Source: Vogesella fluminis | GTDB lineage: Bacteria > Pseudomonadota > Gammaproteobacteria > Burkholderiales > Chromobacteriaceae | NCBI RefSeq assembly: GCF_014652335.1 | Contig: NZ_BMYP01000007.1 | Span: 1 to 59,653 of the forward strand | Direction: 5' to 3' | Length of the DNA: 59,653 nucleotides | Shown here: positions 6,923-16,462 of the stretch, piece after piece | Layout of the letters: every line of letters starts with the position of its first letter | Position numbering within the stretch: the first letter of the stretch is position 1 | Notes under the pieces: generated by a model | The model's database searches: none | Told to the model about the DNA's origin: nothing | Seen by the model: only the letters and a program-made list of their open reading frames with translations | Position numbers and translations under genes: made by a program

Positions 6923-9580
6923 ATGACCGACCAGCTTTTTGCCAAGGAAACACTCCCGATTAGCCTGGAAGAGGAGATGCGCCGTTCCTATCTCGATTAC
7001 GCGATGAGCGTGATCGTCGGCCGCGCCCTTCCTGATGTCCGAGATGGCCTCAAGCCCGTGCATCGCCGGGTGCTGTACGCCATGCATGAGCTTTCCAACG
7101 ACTGGAACCGTGCCTACAAGAAATCGGCGCGTATTGTCGGCGACGTGATCGGTAAGTATCACCCGCACGGCGATACCGCGGTGTACGACACCATCGTGCG
7201 TCTGGCGCAGGATTTCTCGCTGCGCTACCCGCTGGTGGACGGTCAGGGCAACTTCGGCTCCATCGACGGCGACAACGCCGCCGCGATGCGTTACACCGAA
7301 ATCCGCATGGCGCGCATCGCGCACGAACTGCTGGCCGACCTCGACAAGGAAACCGTCGATTTCGGCCCCAACTACGACGGCTCCGAGCAGGAACCGCTGA
7401 TCATGCCGACGCGCATCCCGAACCTGCTGATCAACGGCAGCTCCGGCATCGCGGTGGGCATGGCCACCAATATCCCGCCGCACAACCTGACCGAAGTGGT
7501 CGACGCTTGCCTGGCGCTGCTGGCCAACAGCGAGCTGACCATCGACGAGCTGATCGACATCATCCCGGCGCCGGACTTCCCGACCGCCGGCATCATCTAC
7601 GGTACCGCCGGCATCAAGGAGGCATATCGCACCGGTCGCGGCCGCGCCATCATGCGCGCCCGTGTGCACTTCGAGGACATCGGCAAGGGTGACCGTCAGG
7701 CCATCATCGTCGACGAGATCCCGTACCAGGTGAACAAGTCGCGCCTTCTGGAGCGCATCAGCGAGCTGGTGCGCGAGAAGCAGATCGAAGGCATTTCCGA
7801 CCTGCGCGACGAGTCGGACAAGTCCGGCATGCGCGTGGTGATCGAGCTCAAGCGCGGCGAAATGCCGGAGGTGGTGCTCAACCACCTGTACAAGCTGACC
7901 CAGCTGCAGGACAGCTTCGGCATCAACATGGTGGCACTGGTCGACGGCCAGCCGCGCCTGTTGAACCTGAAGCAGATCATCGACGAATTCCTGCGCCACC
8001 GCCGCGAAGTGGTGACGCGCCGTACCATTTTCGAATTGCGCAAGGCCCGCGAACGCGGCCACATCCTCGAAGGTCTGGCGGTGGCACTGTCCAACGTCGA
8101 CGAGATCATCGCGCTGATCAAGGCCTCCGAAGCCCCGCCGCAGGCCAAGGCCGCGCTGATGGGTCGCGCCTGGCGCTCGGAGCTGGTGGAAGGCATGCTG
8201 TCGCGCGTCGACCAGAGCTACGCCCGTCCGGATGGCCTGGCGGCCGAGTACGGTCTGCACGGCGACGGCTACCGCCTGTCCGAAGTGCAGGCCCAGGCGA
8301 TTCTGGACCTGCGCCTGCAGCGCCTGACCGGGCTGGAGCAGGACAAGATCGTCGGCGAATACCGCGAGATCATGGACACCATCCTGGACCTGATCGACAT
8401 CTTGGCGCGTCCGGAACGCATCAACCAGATCATCCATGACGAGCTGACCGCAGTGAAACTGCAGTACGGCGACAAGCGCCGCTCCGAGATCGAACCGTTC
8501 GGCGGCGACATCAATATCGAAGACCTGATCACGCCGCAGGAAATGGTGGTAACCCTGTCGCACACCGGCTACCTGAAGGCGCAGCCGGTCGACGACTACC
8601 AGTCGCAGCGCCGGGGCGGCCGCGGCAAGCAGGCGGCGGCGACCAAGGACGACGACTTCATCAACACGCTGTTCGTGGCCAATACCCACGACTACGTGCT
8701 GTGCTACTCCTCGTTCGGCCGCTGCTACTGGATCAAGGTCTACGACATGCCGCAGGGCGGCCGTACCAGTCGCGGCAAGCCGATCGTCAACGTGCTGCCA
8801 CTGGCGGAAGGCGAGAAGATCAACGCCATGCTGCCGGTGAAGGCGTTTACCGGCAACGAGGCCGAGCTGGACGACGACATCGAGGTCAGCGACAAGGTCA
8901 AGGGCCCGTTCGTGTTCATGTGTACAGCCAACGGCACCGTGAAGAAGACGCCACTGGAAGCGTTCTCGCGTCCGCGCGCGGCCGGCATCATCGCCGTCAA
9001 GCTGGACGAGGGCGACAAGCTGGTCGGTGTGGCGCTGACCAGCGGCAACGACCAGATCATGCTGTTCTCCAATGCCGGCAAGGCGGTGCGCTTCGACGAG
9101 AGCGATGTGCGTGCCATGGGCCGTAACGCCACCGGTGTGCGCGGCATGGCGCTGGGCGAAGGCCAGCAGGTGATTTCGCTGCTGGTGGCCAACAGCGACG
9201 AGCAGCAGGTGCTGACCGCCAGCGACGGCGGCTACGGCAAGCGTACCCGTGTCGGCGAGTTCCGCCACACCAGCCGCGGCACCCAGGGCGTGATCGCCAT
9301 GGACCTGACCGACAAGACCGGCCTGGCGCTGGTGACCGCCAGCTTGGTGGAAGACAGCGACGACGTGATGCTGATCACCACCGGTGGTGTGCTGATCCGT
9401 ACCAAGGTCGACCAGGTGCGCGAAACCGGCCGCTCGGCGCAGGGCGTGCGCCTGATCAACCTGGACGACGGCGAGAAGCTGATCTGCCTGGTGAAGGTGG
9501 CCGAAAGCGAAGACGACGCCGCGGAAGAGGGCGACGAGGCTGCGGCCAACCTTGAGGCGGGCGAGGGCGCGGCAGAATGA
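6923..9580 (+). CDS. gyrA: DNA gyrase subunit A
   Basis: 885 aa, full length. GyrA cuts and rejoins DNA in the A2B2 gyrase that introduces negative supercoils. The active-site tyrosine is Y124 in A-M-R-Y-T-E-I-R-M. The quinolone-resistance region reads [10 protein letters not shown], so the residue matching E. coli Ser83 is Thr85, with Asp89 kept. The GyrA-box QRRGGRG that permits DNA wrapping is at about 562-568, distinguishing it from ParC. Six beta-pinwheel blades follow, and the last about 20 residues are acidic ([14 protein letters not shown]). The TGA overlaps the ATG of a thioesterase gene, indicating translational coupling. Confidence 0.98.
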   Translation: MTDQLFAKETLPISLEEEMRRSYLDYAMSVIVGRALPDVRDGLKPVHRRVLYAMHELSNDWNRAYKKSARIVGDVIGKYHPHGDTAVYDTIVRLAQDFSLRYPLVDGQGNFGSIDGDNAAAMRYTEIRMARIAHELLADLDKETVDFGPNYDGSEQEPLIMPTRIPNLLINGSSGIAVGMATNIPPHNLTEVVDACLALLANSELTIDELIDIIPAPDFPTAGIIYGTAGIKEAYRTGRGRAIMRARVHFEDIGKGDRQAIIVDEIPYQVNKSRLLERISELVREKQIEGISDLRDESDKSGMRVVIELKRGEMPEVVLNHLYKLTQLQDSFGINMVALVDGQPRLLNLKQIIDEFLRHRREVVTRRTIFELRKARERGHILEGLAVALSNVDEIIALIKASEAPPQAKAALMGRAWRSELVEGMLSRVDQSYARPDGLAAEYGLHGDGYRLSEVQAQAILDLRLQRLTGLEQDKIVGEYREIMDTILDLIDILARPERINQIIHDELTAVKLQYGDKRRSEIEPFGGDINIEDLITPQEMVVTLSHTGYLKAQPVDDYQSQRRGGRGKQAAATKDDDFINTLFVANTHDYVLCYSSFGRCYWIKVYDMPQGGRTSRGKPIVNVLPLAEGEKINAMLPVKAFTGNEAELDDDIEVSDKVKGPFVFMCTANGTVKKTPLEAFSRPRAAGIIAVKLDEGDKLVGVALTSGNDQIMLFSNAGKAVRFDESDVRAMGRNATGVRGMALGEGQQVISLLVANSDEQQVLTASDGGYGKRTRVGEFRHTSRGTQGVIAMDLTDKTGLALVTASLVEDSDDVMLITTGGVLIRTKVDQVRETGRSAQGVRLINLDDGEKLICLVKVAESEDDAAEEGDEAAANLEAGEGAAE

Positions 9581-10047
9581 CGGAGCAGGCACCGGCCAAC
9601 GAAAAGCTGCTGGCAACGGCGGGCGCGCTGTTCGTGTCCTTCCCGCACTGCGTGACGCTGGGCATGCAATACCTCGGCAGCGTTGGCCGCAAGCCGACGC
9701 TGAAGGTGGACTGGCGCGACGATCTGGTCGGCAATCCGGCCAGTGGCGTGCTGCATGGCGGGGTGATCACCTCCATCGTCGACACCTGCAGCGCCATCGC
9801 GGTGATCGCGCACATGACCGAGCTGGAAACCATTGCCACGCTGGACCTGCGCATCGACTACCTGAAGGCGGCCACGCCGGGCAAGGCCATCTACTGCACC
9901 GCCGAGTGCTACCGGCTGGCCAGCCAGATCGCGTTCACCCGTGCCGTGTGCTACCACGACAGCCCGGATGACCCGATCGCCCACGGCGTCGCTACCTTCA
10001 TGCGCGACTCCAACCCGAAACCGATGCTGGCGGAGGGCGCGGCATGA
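9577..10047 (+). CDS. PaaI-type hotdog-fold thioesterase
   Basis: 156 aa. The central [15 protein letters not shown] is the hotdog thioesterase signature (H-G-G with a downstream Asp on the long helix), and [10 protein letters not shown] is the following conserved strand. These proteins hydrolyse acyl-CoA or acyl-ACP thioesters. The ATG overlaps the gyrA stop (ATGA), and the stop overlaps the next thioesterase gene, so three genes are coupled. The acyl substrate is unknown. Two adjacent non-identical hotdog genes may form a heteromer (inference). Confidence 0.82.
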   Translation: MTEQAPANEKLLATAGALFVSFPHCVTLGMQYLGSVGRKPTLKVDWRDDLVGNPASGVLHGGVITSIVDTCSAIAVIAHMTELETIATLDLRIDYLKAATPGKAIYCTAECYRLASQIAFTRAVCYHDSPDDPIAHGVATFMRDSNPKPMLAEGAA

Positions 10048-10490
10048 GCCAGTTCATGGAAACCTTTCTCGCGCTACGCGACGAGAAGCGCTTCGCCGAC
10101 ATCATCGCCGCGGTGCCGTACGCCCGGCTGATGGGCGTGGCGTGCGGCGAAGACGAGAACGGCGAGCTGCTGTTCTCGCTGCCGTTCGCCGAGCGCAACG
10201 TCGGCAACACCACGCTGCCGGCGCTGCATGGCGGCCTGATCGGCGGCTTTCTGGAGAATGCAGCCTTGCTGCACCTGATGTGGAACCGCGAGTCGCTGGA
10301 AGCGCCCAAGATCGTGGACTTCTCGCTGGATTACCTGCGCTCCGGCAAGGCCACCACGCTGTATGCGCAGTGCGAAATCACCAAGCAGGGCAAGCGCGTG
10401 GCGCACGTGCTGATCGAGGCCTGGCAGGAAGATCGCCGCAAGCCGGTCGCTGTCGCCCGTGCGCACTTCCTGCTCAGCACTCCTTCCTGA
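10044..10490 (+). CDS. Second PaaI-type hotdog-fold thioesterase
   Basis: 148 aa. It contains TTLPALHGGLIGGFLENAAL, where the H-G-G is followed by Glu/Asn on the helix, and K-I-V-D-F-S-L-D-Y-L-R-S-G, the matching strand. It overlaps the first thioesterase by 4 nt (ATGA). The family hydrolyses CoA thioesters. It is distinct from its neighbour (low visible identity outside the signature), so this is an old duplication or two unrelated members. No targeting signal. Confidence 0.8.
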   Translation: MSQFMETFLALRDEKRFADIIAAVPYARLMGVACGEDENGELLFSLPFAERNVGNTTLPALHGGLIGGFLENAALLHLMWNRESLEAPKIVDFSLDYLRSGKATTLYAQCEITKQGKRVAHVLIEAWQEDRRKPVAVARAHFLLSTPS

Positions 10491-10515
10491 TTTTGACGAG
10501 AAATAGAGGATAGTC

Positions 10516-11601
10516 ATGGCCAAGGTGTACAACTTCTCAGCCGGTCCTGCCGTATTGCCCCACGAAGTGCTGGCAACCGCCCAGGCGGAAATGCTGGACT
10601 GGCACGGCTCCGGCATGTGCGTGATGGAAATGAGCCATCGCGGCAAGGAGTTCATGGAGATCATCCACGATGCCGAGCAGGATCTGCGCGCATTGATGGC
10701 GATCCCGGCCGGTTACAAGGTGCTGTTCCTGCAAGGCGGTGCCTCGCAGCAATTCTCCATGGTGCCGCTGAACCTGGCACCGGTGGATGGCCATATCGAC
10801 GTGCTGGATACCGGCCACTGGTCGAAGCTGGCGGTCAAGGAGGCACGCCGCTATACCGGCGTCAACGTGGTGGCCAGCAGCAGCGACAGCAACTACGCCG
10901 TGGTGCCGGATGTCGCCAGCTGGCAGCGCACGCCGGATGCCGCCTACTTCCACTACACCTCCAACGAGACCATCGGCGGCCTGCAGTGTCCGTTCGTGCC
11001 GGAAGTGGGCGATACCCCTTTGGTGTGCGACATGTCGTCCGACTTCCTGTCGCACGAAGTGGACGTGTCCAAATTCGGCCTAATCTACGCCGGCGCACAG
11101 AAGAACATCGGCCCGTCCGGCCTGACCGTGGTCATCGTGCGCGAAGACCTGCTCGGTCATGCCCAGGCGCAGACGCCGACCATGCTCGACTACCGCGTGC
11201 ACGCCGACGCCGACTCGATGTACAATACCCCGGCCACCTATCCGATCTACATCGCCGGCCTGGTGTTCAAGTGGCTGAAGACGCGGGGCGGCATCAAGGG
11301 CATGCAGGCGCGCAACGACGAAAAAGCCGGCTTGCTCTACCACATGATCGACAGCAGCAACGGCTTCTACTTCAGCCATGTGCAGGCGCCGTACCGCTCG
11401 AAGATGAACGTGGTGTTCCGCCTGAAGGACGAAGCGCTGGAAGACGTGTTCCTGTCCGAGGCGAAAAAGAACGGCCTGATGCAGCTCAAGGGCCATCGCT
11501 CGGTCGGCGGCATGCGCGCCTCGATCTACAACGCGATGCCGATCGAAGGCGTGAAGGCGCTGGTGCACTTCATGGAAGACTTCGCCCGCCAGCACGGCTG
11601 A
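10516..11601 (+). CDS. serC: Phosphoserine aminotransferase
   Basis: 361 aa, normal length. It converts 3-phosphohydroxypyruvate plus glutamate to phosphoserine, and also acts in the pyridoxal phosphate pathway. It begins MAKVYNFSAGPAVLP, the family signature; the PLP lysine is K196 in YAGAQKNIGPSG; L-F-L-Q-G-G-A-S-Q-Q-F is the phosphate loop; the C-terminal GHRSVGGMRASIYNAMP carries the substrate arginine. An AGAGGA ribosome site precedes the ATG, and a strong terminator follows. It starts the amino-acid block that continues with pheA and the DAHP synthase, interrupted by a transporter. Confidence 0.97.
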   Translation: MAKVYNFSAGPAVLPHEVLATAQAEMLDWHGSGMCVMEMSHRGKEFMEIIHDAEQDLRALMAIPAGYKVLFLQGGASQQFSMVPLNLAPVDGHIDVLDTGHWSKLAVKEARRYTGVNVVASSSDSNYAVVPDVASWQRTPDAAYFHYTSNETIGGLQCPFVPEVGDTPLVCDMSSDFLSHEVDVSKFGLIYAGAQKNIGPSGLTVVIVREDLLGHAQAQTPTMLDYRVHADADSMYNTPATYPIYIAGLVFKWLKTRGGIKGMQARNDEKAGLLYHMIDSSNGFYFSHVQAPYRSKMNVVFRLKDEALEDVFLSEAKKNGLMQLKGHRSVGGMRASIYNAMPIEGVKALVHFMEDFARQHG

Positions 11602-11605
11602 GCGA

Positions 11606-11620
11606 CAAGGTTGGCCGCAA
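11606..11620 (+). repeat. Full-length CAAGGTTGGCCGCAA repeat
   Basis: Exact 15-base copy, 5 nt after the serC stop and immediately before its terminator hairpin. Confidence 0.8.
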
Positions 11621-11623
11621 CGC

Positions 11624-11649
11624 AAAACCCGTCTCCGGACGGGTTTTTT
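11624..11649 (+). terminator. Rho-independent terminator of serC
   Basis: AAAACCCGTC, loop TCCG, GACGGGTTTTTT. Ideal intrinsic terminator. Confidence 0.92.
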
Positions 11650-11742
11650 CATTGTTCGCGATCCGGATCAGTGTTTTTGCCGTGACGACTGGTCGCTGCC
11701 GCCTTAAGCACGCATCATGTCGTTCTTGCCCCGGAGTTTTCC

Positions 11743-12960
11743 ATGACAGCCAACCGTCCCCTGATGTTCCTGTTGCTTGCCGCCGGCACCGTGGTCACCC
11801 TCAGCATGGGTATCCGCCACGGCTTCGGTTTTTTCCTGCCGCCGATGACGCAGTCCTTCGGCTGGACCCGTGAAACCTTTGCCTTCGCGCTGGGGTTGCA
11901 GAACCTGGTGTGGGGGCTGGCGCAGCCGTTTTCCGGGGCGCTGGCCGACCGGCACGGCCCCGGGCGCGTGCTGCTGGCCGGTGGCGTGTTGTACGCGGCC
12001 GGGCTGGCGCTGATGACACTGTCCAGCAGCGGGGTGCTGCTTTCCGGTTCCGCCGGCGTGCTGATCGGCCTTGCCCTGTCGTGTACCACCTATAGCGTGG
12101 TGTTCTCGGTGATCGTGCGGGCGGTGGCGCCGGAATTTCGCTCCCGCGCCATGGGGCTGACGGCGGCGGCCGGCTCTTTCGGCCAGTTCATCATGGTGCC
12201 GATCGAGCGCGGCCTGATCGACGGTCTGGGCTGGATGCCGGCGCTGTTGGTGCTGGCGGTCACCGCCGGCTTGCTGCTGCCGCTGGCGGCACCGCTGGAA
12301 AAGGCCTACCGCCGGGCGCCGGCGCTGCCGGTCTTGCAGGGCAGCATGCTGCGCGGTATGCGCGACACTTTCGCCATGGCCTGGCAGCAGCGCTCGTTCC
12401 GCCTGCTGATGGCCGGCTATTTTGTCTGCGGTTTCCAGGTGGTGTTCGTCGGCGTGCACCTGCCAGCCTATCTGCGCGATCACGGCCTGTCCGGCGAGGT
12501 GGCCAGTCTGGCGCTGGCGCTGATCGGCTTGTTCAATATCGGCGGTACCTACGTCGCCGGTCACCTTGGCAGCAGCCGGCCCAAGCCGATGCTGCTGGCC
12601 GGGATCTACCTCCTGCGCAGCATCGTGGTCACCGCCTTTATCCTGGCGCCGCTGACGCCGTGGTCGGTGGCGCTGTTTGCCGCCGCCATGGGCTTCCTGT
12701 GGCTGTCGACGGTGCCGCTGACCAATGGCGTGCTGGTCAGCCTGTTCGGCGTGCGCCACCTGGGCATGCTGTCGGGCGCGGTATTCTTCTCGCATCAGGT
12801 CGGCAGCTTCCTCGGGGTGTGGCTGGGCGGGCTGCTGTATGATCGTACCGGCAGCTACGACGTGGTGTGGTGGCTGACTGTGCTGCTGGGCCTGCTGGCG
12901 GCTGCGGCCAACCTTCCGGTGCGCGAGCAGCCGGTGCCGGCGGTAGCGACTCAGTCATGA
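11743..12960 (+). CDS. MFS transporter (12 membrane helices), substrate unknown
   Basis: 405 aa. The profile is two sets of about six hydrophobic helices with a hydrophilic centre (LEKAYRRAPALPVLQG, about 185-200). The loop after helix 2 reads G-A-L-A-D-R-H-G-P-G-R-V, the MFS motif A (G-x-L-a-D-r-x-G-r-r). It begins MFLLLAAGTVVTLSMGIRHG, which resembles the oxalate/formate-type and YbfB-like groups with G-x-R-x-x-x-G-x-x at helix 1. No substrate motif is diagnostic. The stop overlaps the start of a 37-codon ORF (ATGA). The promoter was not identified. Confidence 0.8.
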   Translation: MTANRPLMFLLLAAGTVVTLSMGIRHGFGFFLPPMTQSFGWTRETFAFALGLQNLVWGLAQPFSGALADRHGPGRVLLAGGVLYAAGLALMTLSSSGVLLSGSAGVLIGLALSCTTYSVVFSVIVRAVAPEFRSRAMGLTAAAGSFGQFIMVPIERGLIDGLGWMPALLVLAVTAGLLLPLAAPLEKAYRRAPALPVLQGSMLRGMRDTFAMAWQQRSFRLLMAGYFVCGFQVVFVGVHLPAYLRDHGLSGEVASLALALIGLFNIGGTYVAGHLGSSRPKPMLLAGIYLLRSIVVTAFILAPLTPWSVALFAAAMGFLWLSTVPLTNGVLVSLFGVRHLGMLSGAVFFSHQVGSFLGVWLGGLLYDRTGSYDVVWWLTVLLGLLAAAANLPVREQPVPAVATQS

Positions 12961-13070
12961 GCTGGTTGGCGGCGGCGTGTGGCATGCTGGTGCTGGCGGC
13001 GGGGTTGTGGGCGTACCTGCGCCCCGATTTCGTGGTCGATGCGGCAAACCTGATTGCCGCCTGTTTCTGA
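12957..13070 (+). CDS. 37-aa single-span membrane protein, hypothetical
   Basis: MSWLAAACGMLVLAAGLWAY is a hydrophobic helix, followed by LRPDFVVDAANLIAACF. The ATG overlaps the transporter stop (ATGA), the usual sign of translational coupling, and the O-methyltransferase ATG follows 11 nt after its stop. It may be a small accessory subunit of the transporter or an unrelated small protein. It rests on position, length of hydrophobic run and coupling only; no family is recognised. Confidence 0.5.
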   Translation: MSWLAAACGMLVLAAGLWAYLRPDFVVDAANLIAACF

Positions 13071-13080
13071 AAGGGATGAC

Positions 13081-13671
13081 ATGTTGACTGGGGAGCGGCT
13101 GGCTCGGCTGCAGCAATTGTGGGAAGGCAACGAGGCGCACGACCGCCATGCGGCCGCGCGTGCCGAGAAGCGGCTGACCATTACGCCGCAGACCGGGCGT
13201 TTCCTGTACCAGCTGTCACGTACCCGCCGTGCGCGCATCACCCTCGAAATCGGCACCTCCAGCGGCTATTCCACGCTGTGGCTGGCGCTGGCGGCGCAGG
13301 CGCACAAGGGGCAGGTGGTGTCGGTCGATCATTCCGCGCACAAGATCGCACTGGCGCACGCCAACCTGCAGGCATTCGCGCTGGAGCCGGTGGTAACGCT
13401 GCACACCGACGATGCGTTCGCGGTGCTGGCCAATACCGCCGACGAATCGGTCGATCTGCTGTTTCTCGACGCCGACCGGCAGCGTTATCCCGGTTACTGG
13501 CCGGAGATCACGCGCATCCTGGCGCCCGGTGCCTTGCTGGTGATGGACAACGCCTTGTCCCATGTCGAAGAATGTGCGCCTTTTGTACAAGCAGTGCTTG
13601 CTACGCGTGGCTATCTCGCGGAAACTTACCCCATCGGAAAAGGCCAGTTTGTCATACTGAAAGACTTGTAA
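13081..13671 (+). CDS. SAM-dependent O-methyltransferase (catechol O-methyltransferase-like, COG4122)
   Basis: 196 aa from the ATG at 13081, chosen over an upstream start because AAAGGGATG precedes it. Motif I is LEIGTSSGYSTLWLA (about 50-64), the acidic residue after strand 2 is in V-V-S-V-D-H-S, and LLFLDADRQRYPGYW carries the metal-binding aspartate region. LLVMDNAL completes the O-MTase family 3 pattern. It transfers a methyl group from SAM to a hydroxyl of a small aromatic, typically with a divalent cation. The position 4 nt before pheA suggests co-expression, not a proven role in aromatic metabolism. Confidence 0.82.
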   Translation: MLTGERLARLQQLWEGNEAHDRHAAARAEKRLTITPQTGRFLYQLSRTRRARITLEIGTSSGYSTLWLALAAQAHKGQVVSVDHSAHKIALAHANLQAFALEPVVTLHTDDAFAVLANTADESVDLLFLDADRQRYPGYWPEITRILAPGALLVMDNALSHVEECAPFVQAVLATRGYLAETYPIGKGQFVILKDL

Positions 13672-13674
13672 ATC

Positions 13675-14748
13675 GTGTCGGAACAACAGCTCAAGCAACA
13701 CCGCGATGCCATCGACCGCATCGACATCGAGATTCTCCACCTTCTCAACCAGCGCGCCCAGCACGCCCGTGAAATCGGCGAGATCAAGGGGGGCGGCATC
13801 ATCTACCGTCCGGAGCGCGAGGCGCAGGTGCTGCGCCGCATCAAGGAGCAGAACCCCGGGCCACTGCCCGGCGAATCCGTGGCACGCCTGTTCCGCGAGA
13901 TCATGTCGGAATGCCTGGCGCTGGAAAAGCCGCTGTCCATTGCCTATCTCGGCCCGGAGGGCACCTTCAGCCAGCTGGCGACGCTGAAGCACTTCGGCCA
14001 TGCCGCACGCACCGTCGCCTGTTCCTCCATCGACGAAGCCTTCCGGCTGGTGGAAGCGCGGGCGCTGGATTACGTGGTGGCGCCGGTGGAAAATTCCACC
14101 GAGGGCGCGGTTGGCCGCACGCTGGACCTGATGGTCAGCACGCCGCTGAAGGTGTGTGGCGAAGTGGTGCTGCGCATTCACCACCATCTGCTGCGCAATA
14201 GCGCCGGCATCGACGGCATCCGCCGCGTCTACGCCCACGCCCAGGCGCTGGCACAGTGTCACGAATGGCTGAACAAGAACCTGCCGGCCGATGTCGAGCG
14301 GGTGTCGGTGGCCAGCAATGCCGAGGCGGCAAGGTTGGCCGCAGAGGATGGCAGCTGTGCCGCGATCGCCGGCCAGGCGGCGGCGGAACGTTTCAATCTG
14401 CTGAAACTGGCGGAAAACATCGAGGACGAGCCGAACAACACCACCCGCTTCCTGGTGCTGGGGCATCAGGATGTCGGCCAGACCGGCCAGGACAAGACCT
14501 CGCTGATCGTGTCGGCGCCGAACCGTCCCGGCGCGGTGCACTACCTGCTGGCACCGATTGCCGACAACGGCGTGTCGATGACCAAGTTCGAATCGCGGCC
14601 ATCGCGCGCCGGGCTGTGGGATTACGTGTTCTTCATCGACGTCGAAGGCCACCACGACGACCCGAATGTCGCCAGGGCGCTGCAAGGGCTGATGGAGCGC
14701 ACCTCCTTCGTCAAGGTACTCGGCGCCTACCCGCAAGCCGTTCTCTGA
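13675..14748 (+). CDS. pheA: Bifunctional chorismate mutase / prephenate dehydratase (P-protein)
   Basis: 357 aa from a GTG start. Residues 1-85 are an AroQ chorismate mutase helix bundle (R-D-A-I-D-R-I-D-I-E-I-L-H-L-L-N-Q-R-A; Y-R-P-E-R-E-A-Q-V-L). Residues about 90-270 are prephenate dehydratase (IAYLGPEGTFSQLA; V-A-P-V-E-N-S-T-E-G-A-V; N-N-T-T-R-F-L-V-L with the catalytic Thr). The C-terminal ACT domain has GAVHYLL and FESRPSR, the phenylalanine-feedback motif. It makes phenylpyruvate for phenylalanine synthesis. It follows the methyltransferase stop by 3 nt. The GTG lacks a strong ribosome site, suggesting coupling. Confidence 0.96.
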   Translation: MSEQQLKQHRDAIDRIDIEILHLLNQRAQHAREIGEIKGGGIIYRPEREAQVLRRIKEQNPGPLPGESVARLFREIMSECLALEKPLSIAYLGPEGTFSQLATLKHFGHAARTVACSSIDEAFRLVEARALDYVVAPVENSTEGAVGRTLDLMVSTPLKVCGEVVLRIHHHLLRNSAGIDGIRRVYAHAQALAQCHEWLNKNLPADVERVSVASNAEAARLAAEDGSCAAIAGQAAAERFNLLKLAENIEDEPNNTTRFLVLGHQDVGQTGQDKTSLIVSAPNRPGAVHYLLAPIADNGVSMTKFESRPSRAGLWDYVFFIDVEGHHDDPNVARALQGLMERTSFVKVLGAYPQAVL

Positions 14749-14795
14749 AATATTGCCAGGCCGGCATTGCGCCGGCCGTTGATGGATGACCTTCC

Positions 14796-15383
14796 ATGAC
14801 TATCCAGTCTGTTTGCCTGTTTTGTGGTTCCAACAAGGGCACGCGCGCCGCTTACGAGCAGGCGGCGGTCGAGCTGGGTCGGACGCTGGCGCAGCGTGAC
14901 ATCGCGCTGGTGTACGGTGGCGGCAACGTCGGCCTGATGGGGGCGGCCGCGGATGCGGCACTGGCCGCCGGTGGCCGCGTGATCGGCGTGATTCCGGGCT
15001 TTCTGCGCGAGAAGGAACTGGCGCACCAGGGCCTGTCCGAGCTGCATGTCACGCAAACCATGCACGAGCGCAAGGCGCTGATGGAAGACCTGTCCGGCGG
15101 CTTTGTCGCCTTGCCCGGCGGCTTCGGCACCTACGACGAGCTGTTCGAGATGCTGACCTGGGGCCAGCTGTCGGTGCACAGCAAGCCGATCGGGCTGCTG
15201 AATGTGGACGGCTTCTTCGACCCACTACTGGCGATGATCCGCCACGGCGTGGCCGAGGGCTTTGTCGCGGAAGGCAATCTGCAGCTGTTCGTGGTGGCGG
15301 CAACCATCGACGAGCTGCTGGTCAGGATGAACGCCTACCGGCCGGCACCGGTCAACAAGTGGTTGTCGCACGACCGCATCTGA
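14796..15383 (+). CDS. LOG-family protein (TIGR00730), cytokinin riboside 5'-monophosphate phosphoribohydrolase-like
   Basis: 195 aa, Rossmann-like lysine-decarboxylase fold. The defining motif P-G-G-F-G-T-Y-D-E occurs in ALPGGFGTYDELFEMLTW (about 107-124), and the phosphate-binding VYGGGNVGLMG near residue 42. M-H-E-R-K-A-L-M-E supplies the conserved Arg. Family members cleave nucleoside monophosphates to base and ribose 5-phosphate; many are mis-annotated as lysine decarboxylases. No pathway context beyond the aromatic block. The gene is spaced 47 nt after pheA. Confidence 0.88.
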   Translation: MTIQSVCLFCGSNKGTRAAYEQAAVELGRTLAQRDIALVYGGGNVGLMGAAADAALAAGGRVIGVIPGFLREKELAHQGLSELHVTQTMHERKALMEDLSGGFVALPGGFGTYDELFEMLTWGQLSVHSKPIGLLNVDGFFDPLLAMIRHGVAEGFVAEGNLQLFVVAATIDELLVRMNAYRPAPVNKWLSHDRI

Positions 15384-15390
15384 GTTTGTC

Positions 15391-15409
15391 GCCGGCCTCG
15401 CCGGCTTTT
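15391..15409 (+). terminator. Weak terminator after the LOG-family gene
   Basis: GCCGGC, loop CTC, GCCGGC, then TTTT. The short stem makes it only moderately convincing. Confidence 0.55.
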
Positions 15410-15432
15410 CTGTTTATACGGGGACGGTTTTC

Positions 15433-16452
15433 ATGATTATCGTGATGTCGCCAGCCGCCAGTGCGCAAAGCATTGACGACGTGATCGGCAAGATCCGTGC
15501 GGCGGGCTTGAGCGAGCACGTCTCGCGCGGCACCGAGCGCACCATTATCGGCGCCGTCGGCGACGAGCGCTCGCTGCAGCCGAGCATGTTCGAGATGATG
15601 CCGGGCGTGGAGCGCGCACTGCGGGTATTGAAGGACTATCGCATCGTGTCGCGCGAGGTGCAGCCGGACAATACGGTGGTGCACGTGCGCGGGCTGGCCA
15701 TCGGCGGCGCGGCGGTGCAGATTATCGCCGGGCCGTGCGCGGTGGAGACCGCGCCGCAGATGCAGCAGGCGGCCAGGCTGGTGCGCGAGGGTGGTGCCCG
15801 CCTGCTGCGCGCAGGCGCCTTCAAGCCGCGCACCAGCCCGTACAGATTCCAGGGGCTGGGCGTGGCCGGACTGGACTATCTGCAGGAGGCGGCGCAGCAG
15901 CAGGGGCTGCCGGTGGTGTCGGAACTGATGGACATCCGCCTGCTGGATACCTTCCTCGAGTACGACATCGACGTGATCGAGATCGGCGCGCGCAATATGC
16001 AGAATACCAACCTGCTGAAAGAGGTTGGCCGCATCAACAAGCCGGTGATCCTCAAGCGCGGCCTGTCGGCGACGGTCAGCGAGTGGCTGATGGCCTCCGA
16101 GTACATTGCCATCGGTGGCAACCACAACATCATCTTTTGCGAGCGCGGCGTGCGCAGCTTCGATCCGGCGGCGCGCAACACGCTGGACGTGACCGCGATT
16201 CCGCTGCTGAAGCGCGAGACGCACCTGCCGGTGATCGTCGATCCCAGTCATGCCGGTGGCAAGGCCTGGCTGGTGCCGGCGCTGTCGTGCGCGGCGCTGG
16301 CGGCGGGCGCCGACGGCCTGATGCTGGAGGTGCATCCGGATCCGGCGCAGGCGTGGTGTGACGGTGACCAGGCGCTGGATGGCGCGGCGTTTGGCAGTCT
16401 GATGGCGCAGCTGCGCCCGTTGGCCCAGGTGCTGGGCCGCAGCTTGGCATAA
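15433..16452 (+). CDS. aroF: 3-deoxy-7-phosphoheptulonate (DAHP) synthase, type I-beta with N-terminal ferredoxin-like regulatory domain
   Basis: 339 aa. It condenses phosphoenolpyruvate and erythrose 4-phosphate, the first step to aromatic amino acids. The first about 75 residues form the ferredoxin-like domain of the Thermotoga type (MIIVMSPAASAQSID; RGTERTIIGAVGDER), the part that gives feedback control. The barrel follows with IIAGPCAVE, AGAFKPRTSPY, IGARNMQN, LKRGLSATVSEWL, G-G-N-H-N-I-I-F-C-E-R-G and DPSHAGGK (metal/phosphate ligands). It differs from the AroG/F/H group of E. coli. Position after pheA indicates an aromatic block. Confidence 0.93.
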   Translation: MIIVMSPAASAQSIDDVIGKIRAAGLSEHVSRGTERTIIGAVGDERSLQPSMFEMMPGVERALRVLKDYRIVSREVQPDNTVVHVRGLAIGGAAVQIIAGPCAVETAPQMQQAARLVREGGARLLRAGAFKPRTSPYRFQGLGVAGLDYLQEAAQQQGLPVVSELMDIRLLDTFLEYDIDVIEIGARNMQNTNLLKEVGRINKPVILKRGLSATVSEWLMASEYIAIGGNHNIIFCERGVRSFDPAARNTLDVTAIPLLKRETHLPVIVDPSHAGGKAWLVPALSCAALAAGADGLMLEVHPDPAQAWCDGDQALDGAAFGSLMAQLRPLAQVLGRSLA

Positions 16453-16462
16453 GGGGGGCGTG

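Noticed and set aside
6911-9616. A 901-aa open frame antisense to gyrA
   Set aside because: Long antisense frames are common in high-GC coding DNA; it is a compositional shadow (Val/His/Gln-rich) with no motif, and gyrA is certain.
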